A stretch of 64,000 nt of DNA. Origin: Vogesella indigofera. Lineage in GTDB: Bacteria; Pseudomonadota; Gammaproteobacteria; Burkholderiales; Chromobacteriaceae. The position numbers and the translations under genes are program-made. Shown piece after piece: positions 38,774-47,564 of this stretch. Under the pieces are notes generated by a model, which was not told the origin of the DNA, searched no databases, and saw only the letters and a list, made by a program, of their open reading frames with translations. The stretch is from positions 1 through 64,000 of the forward strand of contig NZ_JAQQLA010000001.1 in the NCBI RefSeq assembly GCF_028548395.1. Reading direction: 5' to 3'. Positions within the stretch are counted from its first letter, which is position 1. Every line of letters starts with the position of its first letter.

Positions 38774-40303
38774 TTAGCCTTGCTGTGCCTGCGTCTTGCG
38801 CGCACTGCCTGCAGGCTGGCTGCTGCGGTACGCCGCCAGCCAGCGTTCTACCGCGGCCTCGGCGCCGGCCGGCAGGTGCAGGCGCAGCTTGCTGCGCCGC
38901 CACAGCACGTCGTCGGCGCAGGTTGCCCACTCCTTGTCCGCCAGATAGCGCAGCTCGACCTCGTACAGCCCGGGCTGGATTTCCGCGCCCAGCGCCGCAA
39001 GGTTGGCCGCAGTGCCCAGTAGCGGGTAGACGCGGCTGCCGTAGGCGCGCGCCAGCCGCGTGGCCAGCGCCGGCGGCAGCCACGGCTTGGCCTGCTGCAG
39101 GCTGCGCACGAAGGCGTCGAAGTCGCCGCCGGGCAGGTCGCCGCCGGGCAGATGCTGGCCGGCGGTCCAGCTTGGGCGCGTGTTGCCCAATAGCGGCGCC
39201 AGCTGATCGACCGCCTGTTCCGCCAGCTTGCGGTAGGTGGTGATCTTGCCGCCGAACACTGACAGCAGCGGCGCGCCGTCGCTGTCCAGCTCCAGCGCGT
39301 AGTCGCGGGTGACGCCGCTGGCGTTGTCGTGCTCGTCGTCCAGCAGCGGCCGCACCCCGGAATAGGTAGCCACCACGTCGGCGGGGGTGATCTGCTGCGC
39401 GAAGTAGCGGTTGCTCATCGCGCACAGGTAGGCGATCTCGTCGCTGTCGATGGTCACTTTGGCGGCATCGTCGTGGTATTCGACATCGGTGGTGCCGATC
39501 AGGGTGAAGTCCTGCTCGTAGGGAATGGCAAAGATGATGCGCTTGTCCGGGTTCTGGAAGATGTAGGCAAAGTCGTGATCGAACAGCTTTTTCACGATGA
39601 TGTGGCTGCCCTTCACCAGCCTGATCGCCTTGCGCGCCGGCGCGTGGATCACGCCGCCGAGCAGCTGCTGCACCCACGGCCCGCCGGCGTTCACCAGCGC
39701 GCGGGCGCGCACCTGCTGCTGGCCGTGCTCGCCGCGCAGTGTGCACAGCCAGCCGTCGCCGTCGCGCTGGGCGGCGACACAGGCGGTGCGGGTACGGATG
39801 CTGGCGCCGCGCTCGGCGGCATCCATCGCGTTGAGCACCACCAGCCGCGCGTCGTTGACCCAGCCGTCGGAGTAGACGAAGCCCTGGTGGTAGCGTGATT
39901 TCAGCGGGCTGCCGGCCGGGTGGCGCTCGAAGCGGATGCGCTCGCTGCCTGGCAGGCGGCGACGCCGGGCGAGGTGGTCGTACAGGAACAGGCCGCAGCG
40001 GATCAGCCACGCCGGGCGCTGTTCGGCGTCGTGCGGCATCACGAAGCGCAGCGGCCACATGATGTGCGGCGCGGCGTCGAGCAGCCCTTCACGCTCTTGC
40101 AGCGCCTTGCGCACCAGCGAGAATTCGTAATATTCCAGATAGCGCAGGCCGCCGTGGATCAGCTTGGTGCTGGCCGACGAGGTGTGCGCCGCCAGATCGT
40201 CCTTTTCACAGAGCAGCACTTTCAGGCCGCGGCCGGCGGCGTCACGGGCGATGCCGGCGCCGTTGATGCCACCACCGATCACGAGCAGATCATAACTTTC
40301 CAC
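38774..40303 (-). CDS. glpD: Aerobic glycerol-3-phosphate dehydrogenase
   Basis: 509 residues, FAD-dependent, membrane-associated. FAD motif YDLLVIGGGINGAGIARDAAGRG, STKLIHGGLRYLEYYEF, and LVNAGGPWV. Oxidises glycerol-3-phosphate to dihydroxyacetone phosphate, passing electrons to quinone. The start is GTG 40303 (AGGAAA just upstream), because homology starts with ESYDLLV; no in-frame ATG is near. Preceded by GlpR-like half-sites. Third gene in the glpK-glpF-glpD direction but with its own upstream control region. Confidence 0.95.
   Translation of the reverse strand: MESYDLLVIGGGINGAGIARDAAGRGLKVLLCEKDDLAAHTSSASTKLIHGGLRYLEYYEFSLVRKALQEREGLLDAAPHIMWPLRFVMPHDAEQRPAWLIRCGLFLYDHLARRRRLPGSERIRFERHPAGSPLKSRYHQGFVYSDGWVNDARLVVLNAMDAAERGASIRTRTACVAAQRDGDGWLCTLRGEHGQQQVRARALVNAGGPWVQQLLGGVIHAPARKAIRLVKGSHIIVKKLFDHDFAYIFQNPDKRIIFAIPYEQDFTLIGTTDVEYHDDAAKVTIDSDEIAYLCAMSNRYFAQQITPADVVATYSGVRPLLDDEHDNASGVTRDYALELDSDGAPLLSVFGGKITTYRKLAEQAVDQLAPLLGNTRPSWTAGQHLPGGDLPGGDFDAFVRSLQQAKPWLPPALATRLARAYGSRVYPLLGTAANLAALGAEIQPGLYEVELRYLADKEWATCADDVLWRRSKLRLHLPAGAEAAVERWLAAYRSSQPAGSARKTQAQQG
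38999..39010 (-). repeat. 12-mer uptake-like repeat inside glpD
   Basis: Exact copy in coding sequence; on the glpD strand it reads GCGGCCAACCTT and encodes Ala-Ala-Asn-Leu. Confidence 0.85.
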
Positions 40304-40377
40304 GAGCTTTCCTTTGCACGGCGCCCCGTCCTGACGGCGTGGCGCTTGTTGTCTCTTGAATAATAGAAGATAAATAT

Positions 40378-40437
40378 AAACGAACACAAAAGCAACATTA
40401 AACGATCAAAAATGTTTGTTTTGTGTTTTTGTTCGAC
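40378..40437 (-). promoter_or_regulatory. GlpR-like operator region upstream of glpD
   Basis: AT-rich with GlpR-type half-sites: CGAACA (40381-40386), TGTTCG (40430-40435) and weaker CGATCA/TGTTTG (40403-40408, 40413-40418) in inverted arrangement. These resemble the E. coli GlpR half-site WATKYTCGWW. Confidence 0.6.
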
Positions 40438-40438
40438 G

Positions 40439-40462
40439 TAAAAAAAGACGCCCGAAGGCGTC
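40439..40462 (-). terminator. Terminator of glpK-glpF
   Basis: Stem GACGCC/GGCGTC with a UUCG tetraloop on the minus strand and a run of seven T. Confidence 0.88.
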
Positions 40463-40524
40463 GAGGGAGAGTGCAATCCGTCTGGACAGCCGCGCCGCGG
40501 TGGCGCAGGCCGTCAGTGTCAGGC

Positions 40525-41229
40525 TCAGGCCACGCTGTGCGCCACGGCGGCCAACGTTGCGCCCAGCAGCGAGCCGATTACCGGCACCCAGCTGTAGCGC
40601 CAGTCGCTGTCGCGCTTGCCCTTGATCGGCAGGATGGCATGCATGATGCGCGGCGCCAGATCGCGCGCCGGGCTCATCGCGTAGCCGGTGGTGCCGCCCA
40701 GCGACACGCCGATGCCGAGCACCAGCAAGGCCACCGGCAGCGCGTCCATCGCGCCCAGCGACACCTTCGGCGCCACCATGCTGAGGATGGCGAACACCAG
40801 TACGAAGGTGGCCAGCACTTCCGACAGCAGGTTGCCGCCGGTGCTGCGGATCGCCGGGCCGGTGCAGAACACCGCCAGCTTGGTGTCGGCGCAGTCGGTA
40901 TGGTCGAAGTGGTCGCGGTAGATCAGCCACATCAGCAGCGCGCCGGCCATGCCGCCCAGCATCTGCGCCGCGATATAGCCGGGGGCGTCGGCCCAGGCAA
41001 ATTTGCCGGCCACCGCCAGTGCCACCGTCACCGCCGGATTGAGGTGGGCGCCGCTGATGGCGGCGACGCTGAACACGCCGACAAACACCGCCATCGCCCA
41101 GCCGAAGGCGATCACGATCAGGCCGCTGTTATGGCCCTTGGTGCCTTTCAGGATTACGTTGGCAACCACGCCGTTGCCGAGCAGCACCAGCAAGGCGGTG
41201 CCGATGAATTCGCCGAATAGTGGATTCAT
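40525..41229 (-). CDS. glpF: Glycerol uptake facilitator (aquaglyceroporin)
   Basis: 234 residues, six-helix MIP channel. First NPA box is intact (GAHLNPAVTVA); the second reads SPARDLAPR, with Ser for the usual Asn. The Arg of the selectivity filter is kept. Lets glycerol enter for phosphorylation by GlpK, encoded 110 bases upstream in the same direction. An imperfect 12-mer (GCGGCCAACGTT, 40547-40558) is at the 3' end. Confidence 0.95.
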   Translation of the reverse strand: MNPLFGEFIGTALLVLLGNGVVANVILKGTKGHNSGLIVIAFGWAMAVFVGVFSVAAISGAHLNPAVTVALAVAGKFAWADAPGYIAAQMLGGMAGALLMWLIYRDHFDHTDCADTKLAVFCTGPAIRSTGGNLLSEVLATFVLVFAILSMVAPKVSLGAMDALPVALLVLGIGVSLGGTTGYAMSPARDLAPRIMHAILPIKGKRDSDWRYSWVPVIGSLLGATLAAVAHSVA

Positions 41230-41339
41230 GTTGAAACTCCGTAGCGAACGCGGGGCAGTACGCTGCCACCGCGAGAAAACAGGATGAGATAAGGTGCTGG
41301 CCGCGCCGGTAGCATCTGGCTACCGGCGTGATACCTTGC

Positions 41340-42842
41340 TTAGGCCGCGTCGTTGGCCCAGCTGATCGCGGCGCGGGTGGCGCGCTGCCAGCCGGCGACG
41401 TAGCGATCGACGGTGGCGGCATCCAGCTGCGGCGAGAAGCGGGTGTCCAGCTGCCACTGCCCCTGGATGTCGTCGGTGCTTTGCCAATAGCCGACGGCGA
41501 GGCCGGCGAGGTAGGCGGCGCCCAGCGCGGTGGTCTCGGTGATCTTCGGTCGGGCGACCTGGGTGCCGAGGATGTCGCTCTGGAACTGCATCAGCACATT
41601 GTTGACGCAGGCGCCGCCGTCGACGCGCAGCTCGGCGATGGTGATGCCGGAATCGGCCTGCATCGCACCCAGCACGTCCATGGTCTGGAACGCGATGCTG
41701 TCCAGCGCGGCGCGGGCGATGTGGGCGGCGCTGGTGCCCTGCGTCATGCCGACGAGGGTACCGCGCGCGTCGGAATTCCAGTGCGGGGCACCCAGCCCGG
41801 CGAAGGCCGGCACCAGGTACACGCCGTCGCTGTCCTTCACCTCGGCCGCCAGCGGGCCGACATCGTGCGAGTGCTTGATGATGCCGAGGCCGTCGCGCAG
41901 CCATTTCACCACCGAGCCGCCGATGAAGATGCTGCCTTCCAGCGCGTACTGCACCTTGTCGCCGACCTGCCAGGCGATGGTGGTCAGCAGCTGGTTGTGC
42001 GACGCGATCGGGGTGTCGCCGGTATTCATCATCATGAAGCAGCCGGTGCCGTAGGTGTTCTTCACCATGCCCGGGGTGGTGCACTGCTGGCCGAACAGCG
42101 CCGCCTGCTGGTCACCGGCGACGCCGGCGATCGGGATCGATACCCCCAGGTGCGCGGCGTGGGTGTGGCCGTAGACTTCGCTGGAGCTTTTCACCTGCGG
42201 CAGCATGCTGGCCGGGATGCCCATGATGTCGAGCAGCTCGTCGTCCCACTGCAGGCGGTGGATGTCGTACAGCATGGTGCGCGAGGCGTTGGACACGTCG
42301 GTGACGTGCACCGCGCCGTGGGTCAGCTGCCAGATCAGCCAGCTGTCGATGGTGCCGAATGCCAGCTTGCCGGCATTGGCGCGCTCGCGGGCGCCGGGCA
42401 CGTTTTCCAGGATCCAGCGCACCTTGGTGGCGGAGAAGTAGGAGTCGACCAACAGCCCGGTCTTGTTGCGGATGGTGTCGGCCAGGCCACGGGCGCGGAT
42501 CTCGTCGCAGAACGGCGCGGTGCGGCGGTCCTGCCACACGATGGCGTTGTACACCGGCTGGCCGGTGTCGCGGTCCCACACCACCGTGGTTTCACGCTGG
42601 TTGGTGATGCCGACCGCGGCGATCTTGCTGCCGGGGATGCCGGCGCGCGCCAGCGCCTCGGCGGCCACGCCGACCTGGCCGGCCCAGATTTCCATCGCGT
42701 CGTGCTCGACCCAGCCCGGCTGCGGGTAGATCTGGCGGAATTCCTTCTGTGCCGAGGCGACGATGTCGCCACTGCGGTTGAATACAATTGCCCGGGAGCT
42801 GGTCGTGCCCTGATCCAGCGCCAGAATGAATTGATCTTGCAT
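41340..42842 (-). CDS. glpK: Glycerol kinase
   Basis: 500 residues, FGGY family. [17 protein letters not shown] at the N-terminus, [25 protein letters not shown] and [17 protein letters not shown] in order. Phosphorylates glycerol to glycerol-3-phosphate in the cytoplasm. First gene of the glycerol operon with a clear promoter and GlpR-like site upstream. Confidence 0.98.
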   Translation of the reverse strand: MQDQFILALDQGTTSSRAIVFNRSGDIVASAQKEFRQIYPQPGWVEHDAMEIWAGQVGVAAEALARAGIPGSKIAAVGITNQRETTVVWDRDTGQPVYNAIVWQDRRTAPFCDEIRARGLADTIRNKTGLLVDSYFSATKVRWILENVPGARERANAGKLAFGTIDSWLIWQLTHGAVHVTDVSNASRTMLYDIHRLQWDDELLDIMGIPASMLPQVKSSSEVYGHTHAAHLGVSIPIAGVAGDQQAALFGQQCTTPGMVKNTYGTGCFMMMNTGDTPIASHNQLLTTIAWQVGDKVQYALEGSIFIGGSVVKWLRDGLGIIKHSHDVGPLAAEVKDSDGVYLVPAFAGLGAPHWNSDARGTLVGMTQGTSAAHIARAALDSIAFQTMDVLGAMQADSGITIAELRVDGGACVNNVLMQFQSDILGTQVARPKITETTALGAAYLAGLAVGYWQSTDDIQGQWQLDTRFSPQLDAATVDRYVAGWQRATRAAISWANDAA

Positions 42843-43125
42843 TTGAGAAGTCTCCTCGGCCGCGGGCCGTGTTGTGAGTTGTTTCTTTGTTGTTTGTTTT
42901 TGTGTTTATTTTGTTGTTTTTGCTTTCGTTCGAATTGTAGTGCCGCCAAAGCGGCTGTCAATTCGTGCTGTCAAAAAGTTGACACAAAGCCCGGATGTTG
43001 CAGTGCGGAGTGTGGTGTAGTCGTGCGGCTACAAGTTGTTGCGATGCAAGGCAAAAATGCCGTTTTCCGGCCGGGAAAACGGCATTGTGCGCGCAGGGTG
43101 GGCGTTGCGCGGATGTTGCAGTACA
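42843..43125. other. glpK upstream region
   Basis: No gene. A long T/G-rich tract (42875-42925) precedes glpK, then the promoter and operator. The remaining 160 bases up to 43125 show nothing specific beyond a short GTTTTCC-GGCC-GGGAAAAC hairpin near 43061-43080. Confidence 0.5.
42925..42961 (-). promoter_or_regulatory. glpKF promoter with GlpR-like operator
   Basis: On the minus strand: -35 TTGACA (42961-42956), 16-base spacer containing the dyad GCCGCTTTGGCGGC, -10 TACAAT (42939-42934). TTCGTTCGAA (42925-42934) overlaps the -10 and start site, where a repressor would block initiation. Confidence 0.7.
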
Positions 43126-43137
43126 AAGGTTGGCCGC
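43126..43137 (-). repeat. 12-mer uptake-like repeat after the lipid kinase gene
   Basis: Exact copy, 6 bases beyond the lipid kinase stop codon. Confidence 0.88.
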
Positions 43138-43143
43138 AAGGCC

Positions 43144-44088
43144 TCAGCCGGGCGGCAGCATCAGGCACTGCAGCGCGGCGGGCACCAGTTCGAACGTGAC
43201 CGGCGCGCTGCCGCACAGCTCGCCGTCCAGTTCCAGCGGGCAATCCGCCGCCGCGCCGTCCACCTGCAGTTGGCGGCCGCGCAGGTAACGCACCCGCGGG
43301 TCACGCAGCGGCTGCGCCGCGCGCAGTTGCGGCAGCAGGCGCAGGAAATCGAGGCCGTTGCCGTCGCGGATCAGCACCAGCTCGAACAGGCCGTCGTTGA
43401 CGCTGGCCTGCGGCGCGATGCCCAGCCCGCTGCCGAAGTAGCGGCCGTTGGCCACCGACAGGCACAGGAAACGGCCGCTGATGGTCTCGCCGTCCAGCGT
43501 CAACCGCATCGGCCGCGGCCGGAAACGCAGCAGCGCCGCCAGCACCGCGCTGCAGAAAGCGGCACTGGCCGGCAGCCACGACGGCAAGCGCTTCACCCGC
43601 CGTACGATGTCGCTGCTGATGCCGAGCGAGGCGATGTTGTTGCACCAGCGCACTTGCTGCTGGCCGTCGTTGCCGTGGGTGGTGACGCGGATCAGGTCCA
43701 GCGGGTAGGCGTGACCAGCGGCGATCAGCGCCAGCAAGTCGTCGCTGTGGCGGCCGCTGCCCAGCGTGCGCACGAAGTCGTTGCCGGTGCCGCTGGGCAG
43801 CACCCCCAGCACCAGTTGCTGCCGCTGCGCTGCAGGCACGCTCATCAGGCCGTTGACCACCTCGTGCACGGTGCCGTCGCCACCGACGGCGATCACCCAG
43901 CGCGCGCCGGACAGCGCCGCCTCGCGCGCGAGGCGGGTGGCGCTGGTGGCGGAGGTGGTCAGCAGCACGTCGACGCTGAACTGGTCGCGGAACGGTTGCA
44001 GCAGCTGCTGCGGCAGGCCGTCCGGGCAGTGGCGGCCGTGGATGATGAACACGATGCGGGAGGCGGGGGCGGACGTAGACGGGGACAT
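43144..44088 (-). CDS. Diacylglycerol/lipid kinase family protein (YegS-like)
   Basis: 314 residues. Nucleotide-binding signature GGDGTVHEVVNG and PSGTGNDFVRTLG, the DAGK catalytic domain, followed by a beta-rich C-terminal domain. Likely phosphorylates a lipid at the membrane; substrate unknown. Flanked by uptake-like repeats on both sides. Confidence 0.9.
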   Translation of the reverse strand: MSPSTSAPASRIVFIIHGRHCPDGLPQQLLQPFRDQFSVDVLLTTSATSATRLAREAALSGARWVIAVGGDGTVHEVVNGLMSVPAAQRQQLVLGVLPSGTGNDFVRTLGSGRHSDDLLALIAAGHAYPLDLIRVTTHGNDGQQQVRWCNNIASLGISSDIVRRVKRLPSWLPASAAFCSAVLAALLRFRPRPMRLTLDGETISGRFLCLSVANGRYFGSGLGIAPQASVNDGLFELVLIRDGNGLDFLRLLPQLRAAQPLRDPRVRYLRGRQLQVDGAAADCPLELDGELCGSAPVTFELVPAALQCLMLPPG

Positions 44089-44141
44089 GGTGAGAATCGC
44101 GAGGCAGATCGCGCCATTATGCCGCCATCCGGCGCTCGCGC

Positions 44142-44172
44142 AAGGTTGGCCGCAAGCGTTGCGGCCAACCCT
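44142..44172. terminator. Repeat-pair hairpin downstream of the DJ-1/PfpI gene
   Basis: One exact 12-mer (44142-44153) and one with a single change (GCGGCCAACCCT, 44161-44172) face each other; 14-bp stem with one mismatch and a GCG loop. No T-run. It lies 10 bases after the PfpI stop. Confidence 0.75.
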
Positions 44173-44182
44173 GGTGCGGGAT

Positions 44183-44866
44183 TCAGGCGTTTAGCCGTGC
44201 CAGCAGTGCGTGGGCGACGGCTTCGGACGAGGCCGGATTCTGACCGGTGATCAGCAAGCCGTCCTCGACGATAAACGGCGCCCAGTCGGCGCCTTTCTCG
44301 TAACGGGCGCCACGAGCCTGCAGCGCGTCTTCCAGCAGCAGCGGCACGATGCTGGTGAGTTGCACCGCTTCTTCCTCGCTGTTGCTGAAGCCGGTGACGC
44401 GCTTGCCGGCGACCAGCGCCTTGCCGTCGGCGCCGGTGACATTGACCAGCACCGCCGGCGCGTGGCACACCGTGGCCACCGGTTTGCCGGCGGCGACGGT
44501 GGCGGCGATCAGGCGCTGCGAGTCGGCATTGTCGACCAGATCCCACAGCGGGCCGTGGCCGCCGGGGTAGAACACCGCGTCGTAGTGGCTGGCGTCGATG
44601 CTGTCCAGCGGCAGCGTTTCCGCCAGTCGCGCCTGCAGCATGGCGTCGGCATTGAAGCGCTCGGTGGCCGGGGTGCTGAACGCCGGGTCGGCGCTTTTCG
44701 GGTCGATCGGTGGCTGCCCGCCGCGCGGCGAGGCGAGGGTGATGGCGACGCCGGCATCGGCCAGCGCGTAGTAGGGGGCGGCGAATTCCTCGATCCAGAA
44801 GCCGGTCTTGTGGCCGCTGTCGCCGAGCCGGTCGTGGCTGGTGAGTACAAACAGTACGTGTTTCAT
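44183..44866 (-). CDS. DJ-1/PfpI family protein (Hsp31/glyoxalase III-like)
   Basis: 227 residues. KTGFWIEEFAAPYYALADAG and the nucleophile elbow ATVCHAPAVL with Cys, plus YPGGHGPLWDLVDN, fit class I glutamine-amidotransferase-like proteins of the YDR533C/Hsp31 type, which detoxify methylglyoxal or act as chaperones. ATG 44866 is chosen because GGAGA lies 5 bases upstream; ATG 44878 is possible. It is bracketed by two almost identical repeat-pair hairpins and is followed in the same direction after nemA. Confidence 0.9.
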   Translation of the reverse strand: MKHVLFVLTSHDRLGDSGHKTGFWIEEFAAPYYALADAGVAITLASPRGGQPPIDPKSADPAFSTPATERFNADAMLQARLAETLPLDSIDASHYDAVFYPGGHGPLWDLVDNADSQRLIAATVAAGKPVATVCHAPAVLVNVTGADGKALVAGKRVTGFSNSEEEAVQLTSIVPLLLEDALQARGARYEKGADWAPFIVEDGLLITGQNPASSEAVAHALLARLNA

Positions 44867-44889
44867 GGGCGTCTCCATTAATCGGGTAC

Positions 44890-44920
44890 AAGGTTGGCCG
44901 CAAGCGTTGCGGCCAACCTT
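44890..44920. terminator. Repeat-pair hairpin between nemA and the DJ-1/PfpI gene
   Basis: Two exact 12-mers head-to-head (44890-44901, 44909-44920), perfect 14-bp stem, GCG loop, 8 bases after the nemA stop. It is identical to the hairpin at 44142 except for one base. Confidence 0.8.
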
Positions 44921-44928
44921 GGGGGGCA

Positions 44929-46023
44929 TTACAGCGCCGGGTAGTCGGTGTAGCCTTCGGCACCGCCGCCGTAGAAGCTTTCCGGGCGTGGCGGGTTCAG
45001 CTCGGCGCCGCGGGCGAAGCGGGCCGGCAGATCCGGATTGGCGATGAACGGACGGCCGAAGGCGACCGCGTCGATCAGCCCGGCGCCGATCAGTTGCTCG
45101 GCCTTGTCTACGGTATAGCCGCCGGCGGCGACAATCGGGTGCGGATAGATGGCGCGCACGGCACGGCGGAACTCATCCGGCCACGCGGGGCCGCCGGCCC
45201 AGTCCGGCTCCGACAGGTGCAGGAAGGCGATGTTGCGCTTGGCGATCTCGCCGATCAGGTACAGCGCCATCTCCTGCTGGTCGGTCTCCGACAGGCCGTT
45301 GAACACCCCCAGCGGCGACAGGCGGATGCCGACGTGGGCGGCATCCCACTCGGCGATCACCGCGTCCAGCACTTCCAGCACGATGCGGGCGCGGTTCTCC
45401 ACGCTGCCGCCATACTGGTCGCTACGCACGTTGGCCGCCGGCGACAGGAACTGGTCCAGCAGGTAGCCGTGGGCGCCGTGGATCTCGACCAGGTCAAAGC
45501 CGGCGCGGCGCGCGTTGTCGGTGGCGCGGCGGTAGTCCTCAATCAGGTCGGCGATTTCGGCGGTTTCCAGCGCGCGCGGGGTGGAGGTCGGGCTGCGTAC
45601 CAGCTGGCCGTTTTCGTCGCGGATATTGGTGTTGCTGTCGGCGCGGATCGCCGACGGAGCCAGCGGCGCGTCGCCGTTCGGCTGCAGGCTGGTGTGCGAG
45701 ATGCGGCCGGTGTGCCACAGCTGGATGGCGATCTTGCCACCGGCGGCGTGCACCGCGTCGTTGACCTCGCGCCAGGCGCGCACCTGTTCCTCGTTGTAGA
45801 TGCCCGGCGCGCCGGCGTAGCCCTTGGCGGTCGGCGAGATGTGGGTGCCTTCGTTGATGATCAGGCCGGCGCCGGCGCGCTGGCGGTAGTAATCGATCGC
45901 CAGCGCGGTCGGCACGTCGCCCGGCTCGGTATTGCGCAGGCGGGTCAGCGGTGCCATCAGCACGCGGTTGGCGAGGGTAATGGCACCGAGGTGCAGCGGG
46001 GTCAGCAGTTTGTCGGCTTGCAT
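44929..46023 (-). CDS. nemA: Old Yellow Enzyme family alkene/N-ethylmaleimide reductase
   Basis: 364 residues, FMN-binding TIM barrel. [36 protein letters not shown] and [12 protein letters not shown] are OYE signatures, with the His-Gly-Ala-His substrate site intact. Reduces electrophilic alkenes and nitro compounds with NADPH. A NemR-like palindrome lies upstream, and nemR is the next gene upstream in the same direction. Confidence 0.95.
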   Translation of the reverse strand: MQADKLLTPLHLGAITLANRVLMAPLTRLRNTEPGDVPTALAIDYYRQRAGAGLIINEGTHISPTAKGYAGAPGIYNEEQVRAWREVNDAVHAAGGKIAIQLWHTGRISHTSLQPNGDAPLAPSAIRADSNTNIRDENGQLVRSPTSTPRALETAEIADLIEDYRRATDNARRAGFDLVEIHGAHGYLLDQFLSPAANVRSDQYGGSVENRARIVLEVLDAVIAEWDAAHVGIRLSPLGVFNGLSETDQQEMALYLIGEIAKRNIAFLHLSEPDWAGGPAWPDEFRRAVRAIYPHPIVAAGGYTVDKAEQLIGAGLIDAVAFGRPFIANPDLPARFARGAELNPPRPESFYGGGAEGYTDYPAL

Positions 46024-46180
46024 GGGGCGTGGTCCTTTTCAGTCAAAGAGGCGGCAGTACGGGTGGTGCTAACAAGGGTGATCGGGCAAGGCATGCAGCG
46101 GGCAACGGCGGGCCGTGGGCGCGGTAGCGGGCTGGCGGGTGTTGCCGGGCTGCAGGCATGCGATTTCTTTCTGTTTACTA

Positions 46181-46197
46181 ATAGACCGGTCGTCTAT
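46181..46197. promoter_or_regulatory. NemR-like operator upstream of nemA
   Basis: Palindrome ATAGACCGGTCGTCTAT, 158 bases before the nemA start and just past nemR. Confidence 0.75.
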
Positions 46198-46208
46198 ATT
46201 TGTGCCAT

Positions 46209-46236
46209 AAAAAACCGCTCGCCAGAGGCGAACGGT
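46209..46236 (-). terminator. Terminator of nemR
   Basis: Stem ACCGCTCGCC/GGCGAACGGT (one mismatch) with a run of five or six T on the minus strand. Confidence 0.78.
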
Positions 46237-46246
46237 ACTGCGTGTC

Positions 46247-46852
46247 TCAGGCGGCGTTGCAGGGCAACAGCAGGCCTTGGGTGTGGGTCATCGCCGCTTG
46301 CAGCGGCGCCAGACTGTGCTGGGTCTTGTACATCAGCGCCGCGCCCAGCCACAGGCTGTACAGCGCATAGGCGGTTTCATCGGCCGGCAGCTGCGGCTTG
46401 ATCGAGCCGTCCTGCTGCCCGCTGCGGATGCAGGCCGCCAGCTTGCGCACAATGGCATCCATGCCGTCGCTCAGCGCCACGCGCATCGGCTCCGACATGT
46501 CGGACACCTCGGCCGCCAGCTTCACCGCCAGGCAGCTTTGCGATTCGCAGCTGGCGTGGTTGTCCAGCCATTGCTGGAAGTAGGCCAGCAGCCGTTCGCG
46601 GCCGTTACCATGCTGGCGGTCAGTCAGCAGATCGCCGACCCGCTCGCGGTAACCGGAGAAATAGCGCGCCAGCAACGCCACTCCAAAGTCTTCCTTCGAC
46701 TTGAAGTAGTGATAGAACGACCCCTTCGGCACCTTGGCCTCGGACAGCAGCTCGGAGAGCCCCATCGCGGTAAAACTGCGGCCGTGGATCAGCACCTCGC
46801 CGACGGCAAGGATGTGTTCGCGGGTATCGGGGTATAGGCTTTGACGTGACAT
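46247..46852 (-). CDS. nemR: TetR-family repressor, NemR-like
   Basis: 201 residues. TetR helix-turn-helix (FTAMGLSELLSEAKVPKGSFYHYFKSKEDFG) and a C-terminal sensing domain containing C102 and C107 in ASCESQSCLAVKLAAEVSD, aligning with the reactive Cys106 of E. coli NemR that senses electrophiles and bleach. Probable autorepressor through the box just upstream and repressor of nemA. Confidence 0.9.
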   Translation of the reverse strand: MSRQSLYPDTREHILAVGEVLIHGRSFTAMGLSELLSEAKVPKGSFYHYFKSKEDFGVALLARYFSGYRERVGDLLTDRQHGNGRERLLAYFQQWLDNHASCESQSCLAVKLAAEVSDMSEPMRVALSDGMDAIVRKLAACIRSGQQDGSIKPQLPADETAYALYSLWLGAALMYKTQHSLAPLQAAMTHTQGLLLPCNAA

Positions 46853-46865
46853 GTTTTCAATATAT

Positions 46866-46880
46866 TAGACCGGTCGTCTT
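46866..46880. promoter_or_regulatory. NemR-like operator upstream of nemR
   Basis: TAGACCGGTCGTCTT, sharing the 13-base core AGACCGGTCGTCT with the nemA site, 14 bases before the nemR start. Confidence 0.75.
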
Positions 46881-46922
46881 GTTGTCAAGCACTGTGTTGG
46901 GGCGGGGTGGTTGTTCCGCGCA

Positions 46923-46978
46923 AATATAGTCGAAAACAGTTTAATAAAGTCGAAAACAAAACATTAAAGTCGTAAACA
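46923..46978. repeat. Three tandem transposon-end-like repeats, left edge of the stress island
   Basis: TATAGTCGAAAACA, ATAAAGTCGAAAACA and TTAAAGTCGTAAACA; the AGTCG cores are at 46928, 46948 and 46968, exactly 20 bases apart. Arrays of this kind are typical of transposase-binding ends of Mu/Tn7/Tn552-like elements. Related motifs occur near 54119-54317. Confidence 0.6.
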
Positions 46979-46980
46979 AG

Positions 46981-47185
46981 AGCCGGCGGATCTGTGGTCA
47001 CTGACCTTTTTAAGCTGGTCCTGCCGGTCAACTTTGATACTGAGCGCGCGTCTGACTTTCGGCCAAAGCAGAAGTCCTCATTCCGCGCGAAATTAACTGC
47101 TGCCACTCGGAAAGCAGTCTTATCTTATCGCCCACAGGAACCGGGATAGACCAGCATGGCCGCAGCGCCGCGACAGTGACCACAT
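46981..47185. other. Gene-free left flank of the stress island
   Basis: No intact gene. TGGTCACTGAC (46995-47005) and a 28-base segment (47042-47069) are repeated in the right flank (53985, 54358 and 54409-54436). Probably remnants of a mobile element. Confidence 0.5.
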
Positions 47186-47217
47186 AAAAACCCCCTGTCT
47201 AGGCTGGCAACAGGGGG
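47186..47217 (-). terminator. Terminator of the BON lipoprotein gene
   Basis: 8-bp stem CCCCCTGT/ACAGGGGG followed on the minus strand by five T. Confidence 0.82.
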
Positions 47218-47249
47218 CATCGCCACCTTGCAGTGGCTGCGGGCCACAC

Positions 47250-47564
47250 TTACTTGATCTGCATATTGTCCTTGACCGACCTCACGCCACTGACGCCACG
47301 GGCCAGCTGCATCGCCCGGTCGGCATCCGAACTTGAGCGCACAAAGCCGCTCAGCTGCACGCGTCCCATATAGGTTTCGACGTTGATTTCGGTCACTTTC
47401 AGCACCGGGTCGTTGAAGATCGCGGTTTTCACGCGGCCGGTAATCACGCTGTCGTCCATGTACTGACCGGTGCTTTGATGCTCGCGGGTCGCGGAACAGC
47501 CCGCCACCGACAGCAGTGAGGCGACCACGAAAAACGCGGACAGGTATTTGTTGAATGCTTTCAT
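47250..47564 (-). CDS. BON-domain lipoprotein
   Basis: 104 residues. Signal peptide with lipobox SVAGC, then one BON domain (DSVITGRVKTAIFNDPVLKVTEINVETYMGRVQLSGFVRSSSDADRAMQLARGVSGVRSVKDNM), as in OsmY-like envelope-stress proteins. Predicted periplasmic, outer- or inner-membrane anchored. First of the stress-type genes in this island. Own terminator. Confidence 0.88.
   Translation of the reverse strand: MKAFNKYLSAFFVVASLLSVAGCSATREHQSTGQYMDDSVITGRVKTAIFNDPVLKVTEINVETYMGRVQLSGFVRSSSDADRAMQLARGVSGVRSVKDNMQIK

Noticed and set aside
42870..42930. T/G-rich run upstream of glpK as a tandem repeat or CRISPR-like array
   Set aside because: Irregular low-complexity tract without fixed unit or spacers.
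46885..47106. 73-codon minus-strand frame in the island's left flank
   Set aside because: No family, no ribosome site, spans the tandem repeats; better read as mobile-element debris.
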